A stretch of DNA of 5,395 nt from Chthoniobacterales bacterium (GCA_013697015.1 JACCXL010000216.1:1-5395), one strand, 5' to 3'; numbered from the stretch's first letter, positions 1-5,202 are shown. A program made the numbers and translations. Notes: generated by a model from the sequence alone, not told the origin.

Positions 1-95
1 CGAAAACCCGCCGCCCGCGCCAGTCCTACGATCACGATGCGCTCGCCGCCGTCCCACCATTCAGTATCGTTTCGGGGAAGAAATGCAAAACGACC

Positions 96-473
96 ATGTA
101 TTCAGTTGAATCGGACAAATCCAGAAGGCTGATCGTGATCAGTGCGGCCGGGCGAGTGACCCGCCAGGAAGTAGAAGCAGCGGTGAGCCAGGTACGCGAA
201 TTACTGAAGGATTTTGCGCCGGGCTTTCGCGCGCTAACCGATTTTCGGTTGTTGGAGGCAATGGATGCCGCGGCGGCACGGCACGTCGCCGAGATCATGG
301 ACGCCCTGGCTGCCAAACAGGTTGGTTACGTCGTGCGGGTGATGCCTGATCCACTCAAAGATATCGGCCTCAACATCCTGTCGCACTTTCATTACGGTCC
401 CGAAATTGAGATCGCGACGTTTGAGACGTTGGCGGACGCGATCGAGAGCCTTGCCGAAAGCGGGGAGGACTGA
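96..473 (+). CDS. STAS/SpoIIAA-like small cytoplasmic protein
   Basis: This is a complete 125-residue ORF with no signal peptide or membrane segment. It starts with a beta-strand pair (YSVESDKSRRLIVISAAGRV) followed by an amphipathic helix (about 24-38). A second strand with the ALTDFRLLE motif (about 46-54), a long helix (about 56-73), a strand (YVVRVMPDP, 78-86) and a C-terminal helix (about 108-121) follow. This alternating beta/alpha order, and the aspartate-centred LTDFR strand, resemble the STAS/SpoIIAA-like fold found in anti-sigma-factor antagonists and many uncharacterised small proteins. No classic phosphorylatable serine motif is evident, so a regulatory role is only inferred. The ATG at 96 is preceded by GGGGAAGAA about 14 bases upstream, too far for a good ribosome binding site. 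The gene converges with the membrane-protein gene ending at 497. Function unknown; confident that it is coding, less so about the fold. Confidence 0.72.
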   Translation: MYSVESDKSRRLIVISAAGRVTRQEVEAAVSQVRELLKDFAPGFRALTDFRLLEAMDAAAARHVAEIMDALAAKQVGYVVRVMPDPLKDIGLNILSHFHYGPEIEIATFETLADAIESLAESGED

Positions 474-496
474 TTTTTGGGAAAGTAACCTCCTTC

Positions 497-1033
497 CTAA
501 CGACTCTCCTTCGAGCCGATCTCGATCAGGCGTTTGGTGAGAAAAACCAGACCTGCCATTTGGACCCACTCGGAGACAATGTTACCGACGACCTGGCCCC
601 ACTTGCTTTCGTTGTCCATCCTGATGAACAGGACCGCCCAGCCGATCCCGGTGAAGAGGAGGAAGAGAAGCAGCGAGTGCCGGTGTAAGAAGTCGAGCCA
701 GCGAAAACGCTCTTTTCCCGTTACCGGCCGGCTCTCGGCCGAACCGATTTCATAGAGGAACTTCGTCCCCAGAATGATGACGACGGACCCGCTCCAATCG
801 GCGATCGCGTTGCCGAAGAACGCGCCTAGATGTGTTTTGGGATCGAGAAAACGATAACCGACCAGCCAGACGATCAAGAGTACGATCGCGACCAGACTCA
901 GCGAATGCCGCGCGAGGAAGCCGGGCTTGTTATGTTTAGTTTTGGCGATGTTTCGCGCTCCGCAGTTGATCAGTCGGTGTTTCCTGAACTCGCGGCTGTT
1001 GTTTATCCTGATGCCCACATTGGCGTCGTTCAA
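497..1033 (-). CDS. DUF6766-like membrane protein with two related halves
   Basis: This 178-residue membrane protein contains two copies of one module: residues 42-102 and 118-178. Each begins R-H-S-L, runs into a hydrophobic helix with a Trp (W56, W132), then has a G-N pair (74-75, 150-151) and a Trp (W80, W156). Each ends in a second hydrophobic helix followed by T-K-x-L-x-E-I-G-S-x-E-S-R. Four transmembrane segments are expected (about 44-62, 80-94, 120-137, 156-170). The ending closely resembles what I recall of DUF6766 proteins, whose function is unknown. The start is uncertain: the longest reading begins with TTG at 1033, a GTG exists at 1018, and residues 1-40 are polar and not part of the repeat. 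It lies 14 bases downstream of the PepSY gene on the same strand, suggesting co-transcription. The family assignment rests on motif memory, not a search. Confidence 0.72.
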   Translation of the reverse strand: MNDANVGIRINNSREFRKHRLINCGARNIAKTKHNKPGFLARHSLSLVAIVLLIVWLVGYRFLDPKTHLGAFFGNAIADWSGSVVIILGTKFLYEIGSAESRPVTGKERFRWLDFLHRHSLLLFLLFTGIGWAVLFIRMDNESKWGQVVGNIVSEWVQMAGLVFLTKRLIEIGSKESR

Positions 1034-1047
1034 AAACGGAGAGGCCG

Positions 1048-1338
1048 CTACGGCGTGATGGCACCGCTGCGGCCTTCGACTTGCACTTTGGTCGCGTCGT
1101 GGGCACCGGCCTTTACTACGTCCAGGATCCAGACGGAATGGTCTTTCCCGCGCGTCAGCTCACATTTCTTGATCGTTGCGCCGGGAAACTTCGTTAGCAC
1201 CAGGTGCTGCGCTTCGATCTTGGTGATTTTACCTTCCTGAAGCCGTTTGTTCTCGCGTGAGCTGGCGGCGTTCATGGACGAAACGGCGAAAGCGCAGGCG
1301 ATGACGATTGAGAAGACGAAATGGAAAGATCGTTTCAT
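1048..1338 (-). CDS. Secreted PepSY-domain protein
   Basis: This 96-residue protein opens with a Sec signal peptide: K2-R3, a hydrophobic core from about 5 to 19, and a likely cleavage after SMNA (24) or one residue later. The mature part matches a single PepSY domain: KITKIEAQHLVLTKFPGA (about 37-54) is the usual helix with conserved Ala and FPGA-like turn. It is followed by a strand rich in polar residues, then WILDVV and a closing KVQVEGRSGAI, the family's beta hairpin with the [DE]xxxG turn. PepSY domains are thought to inhibit or chaperone proteases, or to sense redox or metals, outside the cytoplasm; which applies here is unknown. The ATG at 1338 is immediately preceded on its own strand by TCCTCCT, the reverse of a Shine-Dalgarno, so initiation is probably SD-independent. 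It is the first gene of a two-gene unit with the membrane protein ending at 497. Confidence 0.8.
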   Translation of the reverse strand: MKRSFHFVFSIVIACAFAVSSMNAASSRENKRLQEGKITKIEAQHLVLTKFPGATIKKCELTRGKDHSVWILDVVKAGAHDATKVQVEGRSGAITP

Positions 1339-1610
1339 AGGAGGACTAAAAGACAGAAGGAGTGCGGGTGAAAGCGAAAATCACCGCAGAACGTAGAATT
1401 ACAAACCAGCCTGCGGTTGTCGCTCGAACATGCCGGTCCACTGCGTTAGTGAAACCGAATTCTCTGCTGGGCGTAAAGTACCGCGGAGATCTGCTGTTGT
1501 GGCGGTGCGGGCCGCAGACTGTCCCGCGGCGGAGTAAAATTCGTGAAGCCGCTGGCCGCATCGTATGCGTTTCCTCTCTGTAACAACGGAACCCAGGGAG
1601 AGACAACAGA
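1339..1610. other. Intergenic region between divergent units
   Basis: This is 272 bases between the divergent PepSY gene (minus strand) and the alcohol dehydrogenase stub (plus strand). It must hold the PepSY promoter and probably whatever once drove the stub, but I cannot point to a convincing -35/-10 pair on either strand. Short ORFs on both strands have no recognisable protein features. The self-palindromic CCGCGG occurs twice (about 1482 and 1523), which is unremarkable in GC-rich DNA. Confidence 0.5.
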
Positions 1611-1760
1611 ATGAAAGCATCGTATAGCACGGTTAAGGGAGATGTTCGGGTTGATAACATCCCGGATCCGAGGATTAAGGAACAAGGCGACGTGATCGTG
1701 AAAATCACCGCGACCGCGATCTGCGGTTCGGATTTGCATCAAGTGGTGCGGCAACCGTAG
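1611..1760 (+). pseudogene. N-terminal stub of a zinc-dependent alcohol dehydrogenase
   Basis: This reading frame encodes only 49 residues, but they match the extreme N-terminus of medium-chain (MDR) zinc alcohol dehydrogenases, in particular the glutathione-independent formaldehyde dehydrogenase-like branch. The start M-K-A, the strand GDVRVDNIPDPRI, then DVIVKITATAICGSDLH carry the first catalytic-zinc cysteine (C38) and the family's G-S-D-L-H turn. Homology ends abruptly after His43; six unrelated residues and a TAG follow. The rest of the enzyme (full length about 350-390 residues), including the other zinc ligands and the NAD-binding Rossmann fold, is absent from the window, which continues with an unrelated gene. 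A GGGAGAG sequence about eight bases before the ATG is a good ribosome binding site, so the stub may still be translated. It cannot be an active enzyme. I infer a deletion of everything beyond codon 43. Confidence 0.8.
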
Positions 1761-1797
1761 ACAGGGAGTGAGAAGGAGATTAGAAAGTGGAAATTCT

Positions 1798-2166
1798 ATG
1801 GACAAAGCCTGCAACGGTTTCGCGGTTCTGATTGGTGCGTTTTTGGTGCTCGAAGGAATCTGGGGCCTAACGAGTCCGGTCGTGTTCGGCGTTCTGACGA
1901 CAAACCTGACGCACGCGATCATCCACATCGTGCTGGGCATAGCGGGGATCGCGACCGGCTGGATGGGGCGGGCGCGGGGTTTCTGCATCTTCCTTGGGAT
2001 TCTGCTGCTCGCGGTCGGCGTGCTGCGTTTCGTGCCAGGAGTGGGCGAGCTGATCGTTCGAATCCTCAACGTGAATATCGCGGTGGCGTGGGTGAACATG
2101 GTGGTTGGCACGGTTGCGTTGATCGTCTCTTTCGTGCCCGACCGATCGCGCGTCGCGGGACGTTGA
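1798..2166 (+). CDS. DUF4383-like four-helix membrane protein
   Basis: From the ATG at 1798 this gives a 122-residue protein beginning MDKACNGFAVLIGAFLVLEG. It has four hydrophobic segments: residues about 7-25, 36-54, 59-78 and 91-112. The phrase THAIIHIVLGIAGI in segment two and the NVNIAVAWVNMVVGTVALIV stretch in segment four resemble the repeated 'NxxHxxLGxxGL' pattern of DUF4383 inner-membrane proteins, whose role is unknown. A GTG at 1768 in the same frame would add ten basic residues (MRRRLESGNS); I prefer 1798 because it puts the first helix close to the N-terminus. A GAAGGAGA tract about 20 bases upstream of 1798 is rather far for a ribosome binding site. The gene sits 37 bases after the alcohol dehydrogenase stub and may have been inserted or brought close by the same deletion. 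The C-terminus is short and basic (PDRSRVAGR), consistent with a cytoplasmic tail. Confidence 0.72.
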   Translation: MDKACNGFAVLIGAFLVLEGIWGLTSPVVFGVLTTNLTHAIIHIVLGIAGIATGWMGRARGFCIFLGILLLAVGVLRFVPGVGELIVRILNVNIAVAWVNMVVGTVALIVSFVPDRSRVAGR

Positions 2167-2241
2167 AGTCCCTGAATCCCAAACGGGGCTGCGGACGCAA
2201 AGAAGAGAAGCCGGAAACGAGTCAGAAAGAGGAAACAAATT

Positions 2242-2418
2242 ATTGGAAAACAAGAAAACAGCACGACACAGAAGCGTTTCGGAGAAGCGATCAACAGCGG
2301 GAAGCTTTATCAATTCACGGACCTGATGACGTCAGACGTGGAAGATCACGATCCGGCGCCTGATCAAGGGAAGGGGCCGGAGGGCTTCATTGCGTTCTTC
2401 ACGAAATTTCGCGGGTGA
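2242..2418 (+). pseudogene. SnoaL/ester-cyclase-like gene fragment
   Basis: The frame from about 2278 to the TGA at 2416-2418 encodes FGEAINSGKLYQF, then TDLMTSDVEDHDPAPDQG and KGPEGFIAFFTKFRG. This is the typical N-terminal third of SnoaL-like polyketide/ester cyclases: an F-x-E-A-I-N-x-G helix, a D-x-x-x-H-D-P strand with the catalytic-site His/Asp region, and the G-x-E-G-F-x-x-F-F helix. The family is usually about 130-150 residues; here the frame stops right after the third element. No ATG begins the frame; the left limit given is an ATT codon and is arbitrary. A TTG at 2244 opens a different frame (LENKKTA), which looks like a natural N-terminus shifted by one base relative to the body, so a 5' frameshift is plausible. 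After the stop, a shifted frame reads DVVEIEG to a TAG at 2438. I regard it as a decayed gene. Confidence 0.66.
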
Positions 2419-2454
2419 CGTGGTTGAGATCGAAGGTTAGCCAACCTCCTCGCT

Positions 2455-2886
2455 ATGAGCCAAACCAAGTCCGCCGGCCGCGCCACGAAATCATCGAAGC
2501 CTCAGTTCACAGTTGGTGTGGTCGGCCATTTCGGATTGGCGGTGCGCGATCCTAAGAAGAGCGCGAAATGGTTCGAACGTGCGCTGGGGTTCGAGAGGCT
2601 GTTTACTTTTGAAGGTGGCGTCGCGGTTGGCAACGACCACGTCACCATTGCGCTACACGAAGGCAAACCTTCGCCCAAGACCCTCGGTCATATGTCCTTT
2701 CATCTCCGGGACATGCCCGCGCTGCGAAAAGCGCTGGCGTATCTGAAAAGGCGCAAGGTCGAGATCGAAGATCCGGGCGACGAGATTGGTCCAGAATCGC
2801 CGGGTTCACCGGACATGGGAATCTGGTTCCACGATCCGGATGGATACCGTTGGGAACTCAACGTGCCGGGTGGCCGCAACGGATAA
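2455..2886 (+). CDS. Glyoxalase/bleomycin-resistance (VOC) family protein
   Basis: This complete 143-residue ORF is a single-chain vicinal-oxygen-chelate protein with two beta-alpha-beta-beta-beta modules. Module one starts at GHFGLAVRDPKKSAKWFERA (24-43), with the classic D-x-x-x-S-x-x-[FW]-[FY] helix and LGF turn. Module two starts at LGHMSFHLRD (77-86) and ends with GIWFHDPDGYRWEL (122-135), the hallmark D-P-D-G-x-x-[WL]-E-L. Candidate metal ligands at the usual positions are His25, His79 and Glu134, so a metal-dependent enzyme is likely. The substrate (methylglyoxal-glutathione, an extradiol catechol, an antibiotic or other) cannot be told from sequence. The first 17 residues are a basic, Ser/Lys-rich extension beyond the usual start. 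The ATG is preceded by ACCTCCTCGCT, which has no Shine-Dalgarno. The gene follows the SnoaL-like stub by 36 bases and probably depends on a promoter upstream of, or within, that remnant. Confidence 0.88.
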   Translation: MSQTKSAGRATKSSKPQFTVGVVGHFGLAVRDPKKSAKWFERALGFERLFTFEGGVAVGNDHVTIALHEGKPSPKTLGHMSFHLRDMPALRKALAYLKRRKVEIEDPGDEIGPESPGSPDMGIWFHDPDGYRWELNVPGGRNG

Positions 2887-3145
2887 CTATTACGACATTC
2901 GGCGGCGCGAGTGAGCCGCTTCTTATGCACGGTTCGGGCGGGAGGAGACGCTCGTGGGGGCCGATTCTGCCTGCGCTCGCGAGGATCGAGAAGTGATTGC
3001 GGTCGAATCGGCCAAGGAGCTTCTGATCTGAAGTCGGGAACATCGCGATCGGGTGCCACAGTTACGTGCCCGGATGCTAGAACTGGGATAGGCGGCGGAG
3101 TAATGAAATGCGGCCAGAAATCTGCGGCGCTGCGAAGCAATTGTG
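2887..3145. other. Gene-free stretch after the VOC gene
   Basis: I see no supportable gene in these 259 bases. A GTG-initiated frame from 2911 runs to 3261 but reads Cys/Arg/Gly-rich with no secondary-structure logic and overlaps the lipoprotein start. The minus-strand frames are Pro/Arg-rich shadows. A short plus-strand frame (about 2915-3029) reads as an acidic peptide ending AVESAKELLI before a TGA, and could be a remnant, but I cannot assign it. No convincing terminator follows the VOC gene. Confidence 0.5.
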
Positions 3146-3271
3146 ATGAAAACTTACCTAGCCCTCTTCACGATGCTGGTGACCGTTACGGCATTTGTCT
3201 CCGGTTGCGCAACGGAGCCCGCCACCACGACCACCACTACGACTCATACCGAGAGCGCTAGCGGCTACTAA
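3146..3271 (+). CDS. Small 41-residue lipoprotein
   Basis: A short ORF begins ATG-AAA at 3146 and ends TAA at 3271. The product is a textbook bacterial lipoprotein precursor: M-K-T-Y, a hydrophobic core LALFTMLVTVTAF (5-17), and the lipobox V18-S19-G20-C21, with Cys21 as the predicted lipidated residue. The residue after Cys is Ala, not Asp, which in Gram-negatives favours the outer membrane. The mature part is only about 21 residues: ATEPA, seven consecutive threonines (27-33), then HTESASGY. This resembles other tiny entericidin-like or Thr-rich lipoproteins in being little more than a lipid anchor. No Shine-Dalgarno precedes the ATG (GCAATTGTG). There is no close neighbour on the same strand, so it may be monocistronic. 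The lipobox and signal are seen directly; expression and function are unknown. Confidence 0.72.
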   Translation: MKTYLALFTMLVTVTAFVSGCATEPATTTTTTTHTESASGY

Positions 3272-3348
3272 AAGGAACGAGTAGACGCAGGGAGCTACGG
3301 TTCTAGGCACAACCGGCAGCGATTCTGCGGCCTGCTCTGGACGAAAAT

Positions 3349-3540
3349 GTGGGCGTCGTTGGAATGGCGGTGCTCGTCGCGCATTCAGCCAGGCGGATGC
3401 GTCTCGGTGAGTGGATGAAGAGCCAGCGGGCCCAGAAACTGCCGGAAGAAGATCTCATAGCCGAGCCCAACGAGGCTCCAATTTGGGTAGCCGCGCGCCC
3501 GAGGTATGGCGGATTTCATGCGCTTGTCGATTCGCGTTGA
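3349..3540 (+). CDS. Doubtful 63-residue ORF
   Basis: This is a GTG-initiated frame in an otherwise empty 383-base stretch between the lipoprotein and rpoZ. It begins with a short hydrophobic run (GVVGMAVLVAH), then a basic helix (RRMRLGEWMKSQRAQKL) and an acidic segment (PEEDLIAEPNEAPIW), which is more protein-like than the competing frames. No Shine-Dalgarno is present and I recognise no family. A shorter minus-strand frame overlaps it (about 44 codons, read leftwards from roughly 3520), containing WSLVGLGYEIFFRQFLGPLA. Only one, or neither, can be real. It could be the tail of a lost gene. The flanks, 3272-3348 and 3541-3654, hold nothing I can identify. Confidence 0.22.
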   Translation: MGVVGMAVLVAHSARRMRLGEWMKSQRAQKLPEEDLIAEPNEAPIWVAARPRYGGFHALVDSR

Positions 3541-3654
3541 GCTCCGGCGGTTATCGACGATAGTGCAACAAGTTTCTCTGCTGCCCGTTCGAAACGCTCA
3601 GGGGCAGATTTACCGCACCTCGGCGAATCGCCGACGTCCAGGATCCAATCGTTT

Positions 3655-3927
3655 ATGAAAGCCGATCTCGTTAAAGCTGCGTCCGAAGTAATTCCCGATC
3701 AGGGAATTCTGGTTAACATGCTCTCGCGTCGGGTGCGACAGCTCACGCTCGGGCATCGACCGCTCGTGGAACATGTTCCCGGGCTCCAGGCCGCCGATAT
3801 CGCGCTCACCGAGATCATTAACAAGAAACTCACTTTCGAGTCGACGTTTGGTCAGAAGGCGAATGAGGAATCGGCGAAAGTGGTGGAGTTTCCTGGCGTC
3901 ATCGTCTCCAAGAAAAGAGCAGCGTAG
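3655..3927 (+). CDS. rpoZ: DNA-directed RNA polymerase subunit omega
   Basis: This 90-residue protein matches the omega subunit, which helps fold and stabilise the beta-prime subunit of RNA polymerase. Residues 18-39 contain ILVNMLSRRVRQL, then G-H-R-P-L-V-E, the core of the family (helix, R-x-R-Q-L, G-x-x-P-L-V). After a short linker, ADIALTEIINKKLTFE (47-62) is the second conserved helix, A-D-I-A-L-x-E-I-x-x-x-K-L. Length is within the usual 70-110. The short leading segment MKADLVKAASEVIP is like the extension I associate with Verrucomicrobiota homologues. There is no Shine-Dalgarno before the ATG (CAATCGTTT). The usual partners of rpoZ in many bacteria (gmk, spoT, coaBC) are not adjacent in this window. 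The 130-codon frame on the opposite strand (3610-4002) is a shadow. Confidence 0.85.
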   Translation: MKADLVKAASEVIPDQGILVNMLSRRVRQLTLGHRPLVEHVPGLQAADIALTEIINKKLTFESTFGQKANEESAKVVEFPGVIVSKKRAA

Positions 3928-3993
3928 CACAAGGCCAAAGCGCTTGGGGCTGGTGCACAGTGAGACAGCCGAAAAGCTGAGACGCTGAAAGAT

Positions 3994-4050
3994 CGCCCTC
4001 ACCTTAATCCTCTCCCTGAGGAAGAGGAACTCGGAGCTGAGAAGGTGGCG
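3994..4050. repeat. Imperfect palindromic, REP-like intergenic element
   Basis: An inner hairpin pairs CCTCTCCCT (4009-4017) with AGGAAGAGG (4019-4027) with one mismatch. An outer arm pairs CGCC (3994-3997) and ACCTT (4001-4005) with AAGGT (4042-4046) and GGCG (4047-4050), with three bases bulged. The left half, CCCTCACCTTAATCCTCTCC, is close to the CCCTCACCCTAACCCTCTCC core of a palindrome that recurs between genes in many bacterial genomes. It lies 66 bases past the rpoZ stop and could also act as a weak bidirectional terminator, but no T-run follows. Only one copy is in the window, so repetition in the genome is inferred. Confidence 0.5.
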
Positions 4051-4224
4051 TGGACGTCGAGGGGTGCGGCGGCTGGTTTTAACGGCCCAGCAGGGTGAGC
4101 GGACTTCTTTCGTGGGTAGCCACTGACCCGAAGCGCGGAGAAAAGATTTCAGTGATTTATTTCAGACCAGAGAGGTCGTCAGTTGCGTTTCAACTGTGCC
4201 GCCAATTCGGCGACACACCAAAAT

Positions 4225-4611
4225 ATGAAACGAATTACATTATCCTTACTCTGTCTCTCCGCTCTCACGTTGTCGGCAATCGCGGAGGACAAGACAGCAG
4301 CGTCTCCGGCCGCGGCTGATAACACCGGCAGGAACGAGCGCGATCGCTCCGGTGAGACGAAAACTTCCGGTGATCAATCGAACAGCCCGGAAGACATCAA
4401 GATGACGGCTGCGATTCGTCGCGCGGTGGTGGGCGAGGGCTCACTCAGCATGACGGCGAAGAACGTGAAGATCATCACCGCGAATGGCGTGGTTACGCTG
4501 CGCGGCCCGGTCAAGACCGCAGCAGAGAAAATGACGATCGAGAAGCTCGCAAAGTCGGCCGCCGGCCAGGCGAAAATCGAGAACCTACTCGAAGTCAAAG
4601 CGTCCAAATAA
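4225..4611 (+). CDS. Periplasmic BON-domain protein
   Basis: From the ATG at 4225 the product is 128 residues. An upstream TTG at 4183 would put 14 polar residues before a perfect signal peptide, so I reject it. The signal peptide is M-K-R, hydrophobic core ITLSLLCLSALTLSAIA, with cleavage after A20. A low-complexity, charged linker (21-56: Ala, Asp, Arg, Ser, Glu rich) leads to one BON domain (57-125). This has the D-I-K-M-T-A-A-I-R-R-A-V helix, an NVKIITANGVVTLRGPV hairpin with the family's G-x-V-x-L-x-G signature, and a closing helix and strand ending AKIENLLEVK. BON domains bind phospholipids and occur in OsmY-like envelope stress proteins. A role in osmotic or envelope protection is thus likely but inferred. 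It is 35 bases upstream of the YflT-type gene, probably in one transcript. No Shine-Dalgarno precedes the start (ACACCAAAAT). Confidence 0.87.
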   Translation: MKRITLSLLCLSALTLSAIAEDKTAASPAAADNTGRNERDRSGETKTSGDQSNSPEDIKMTAAIRRAVVGEGSLSMTAKNVKIITANGVVTLRGPVKTAAEKMTIEKLAKSAAGQAKIENLLEVKASK

Positions 4612-4646
4612 TTCAGTCAACCAACGGAACAAACACACTAAACATT

Positions 4647-5180
4647 ATGTCAAAAACATCAGTCTTCTGTATCGCCAAAACCCATCAGCAAACCGAGCAA
4701 ATCGTCGAGCGCCTGCAAACCTCCGGTTTCCCGAGCTCCGAAATCTCGGTCTTATTGCCGGACACGGAGGGCAAGCACGACATCGGTCATGTAAAAGCGA
4801 CGAAAGCGCCTGAGGGCGCAACCACCGGCGCCGCCACCGGCGGAGTGACAGGCGGCGTGCTCGGCCTGCTCGCGGGCATTGGCGCGCTGGCGATTCCGGG
4901 CGTGGGGCCGTTTATCGCGGCGGGTCCGATCATGGCGGCGCTGAGCGGCGCGGCCATCGGTGCGACGACCGGCGGCGTGGTCGGCGGCTTGATCGGGATG
5001 GGAATCCCTGAGATCGAGGCCAAGCGTTACGAGGAAAAGCTCAGGACGGGCAACTACCTGATTGCGGTGCATGCGCACGACGGCGACCAGCAGGATCGTG
5101 CGAAGGAGATCTTCAAGAACGCGGGTGCGGATGACATCGCCACGTCATCGATGTCGTCGGCTCCGAAAGCGACGGCATAG
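4647..5180 (+). CDS. YflT-type general stress protein with glycine-zipper membrane core
   Basis: The 177-residue product has three parts. Residues 4-38 (TSVFCIAKTHQQTEQIVERL, then SGFPSSEISVLLP) match the N-terminal ferredoxin-like half of YflT/general-stress-protein-17M-type domains, which also resembles DUF3341. Residues 57-119 are a Gly/Ala-rich hydrophobic core with glycine-zipper spacing (GAATGGVTGGVLGLLAG, then a P-G-V-G-P-F turn, then GAAIGATTGGVVGGLIG), likely two packed membrane helices. Residues 121-165 (PEIEAKRYEEKLRTGNYLIA and the AKEIFKNAGADDIA end) return to the soluble alpha/beta domain. The membrane core is thus inserted into one soluble fold. Homologues are heat- or general-stress induced in Bacillus; here the BON neighbour supports a stress or envelope role. 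The leader ACACACTAAACATT has no Shine-Dalgarno. A strong terminator follows 22 bases after the stop. Confidence 0.82.
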   Translation: MSKTSVFCIAKTHQQTEQIVERLQTSGFPSSEISVLLPDTEGKHDIGHVKATKAPEGATTGAATGGVTGGVLGLLAGIGALAIPGVGPFIAAGPIMAALSGAAIGATTGGVVGGLIGMGIPEIEAKRYEEKLRTGNYLIAVHAHDGDQQDRAKEIFKNAGADDIATSSMSSAPKATA

Positions 5181-5202
5181 CCTAAACAATCGAGAATCAC
5201 TG

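Noticed and set aside
474..496. Possible bidirectional terminator between converging genes
   Set aside because: Only a four-base GGAA/TTCC arm can be drawn and there is no clear T-run on either side; too weak to annotate.
830..1240. 136-codon plus-strand ORF
   Set aside because: It overlaps both minus-strand genes (PepSY and the two-module membrane protein), which have strong protein features; this frame has none.
1468..1480. CTGGGCGTAAAG, identical to part of the 16S rRNA 570 region
   Set aside because: Flanking bases do not match 16S rRNA on either side, so it is a chance match of about 12 bases.
1446..2294. Long 282-codon minus-strand ORF
   Set aside because: It lies opposite the dehydrogenase stub and the DUF4383-like gene; its translation is Pro/Thr/Arg-rich with no domain logic, while the plus strand has recognisable proteins.
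3634..3647. 14-base sequence ACGTCCAGGATCCA, also present at 1118-1131
   Set aside because: The other copy is within the PepSY coding sequence; no extended similarity or flanking structure, so most likely coincidence.
3610..4002. 130-codon minus-strand ORF
   Set aside because: It is antisense to rpoZ, whose plus-strand protein shows both conserved omega motifs; the antisense reading is a shadow.
4752..5078. Minus-strand ORFs opposite the YflT-type gene
   Set aside because: They are Pro/Ala/Arg-rich antisense images of the glycine-zipper codons.
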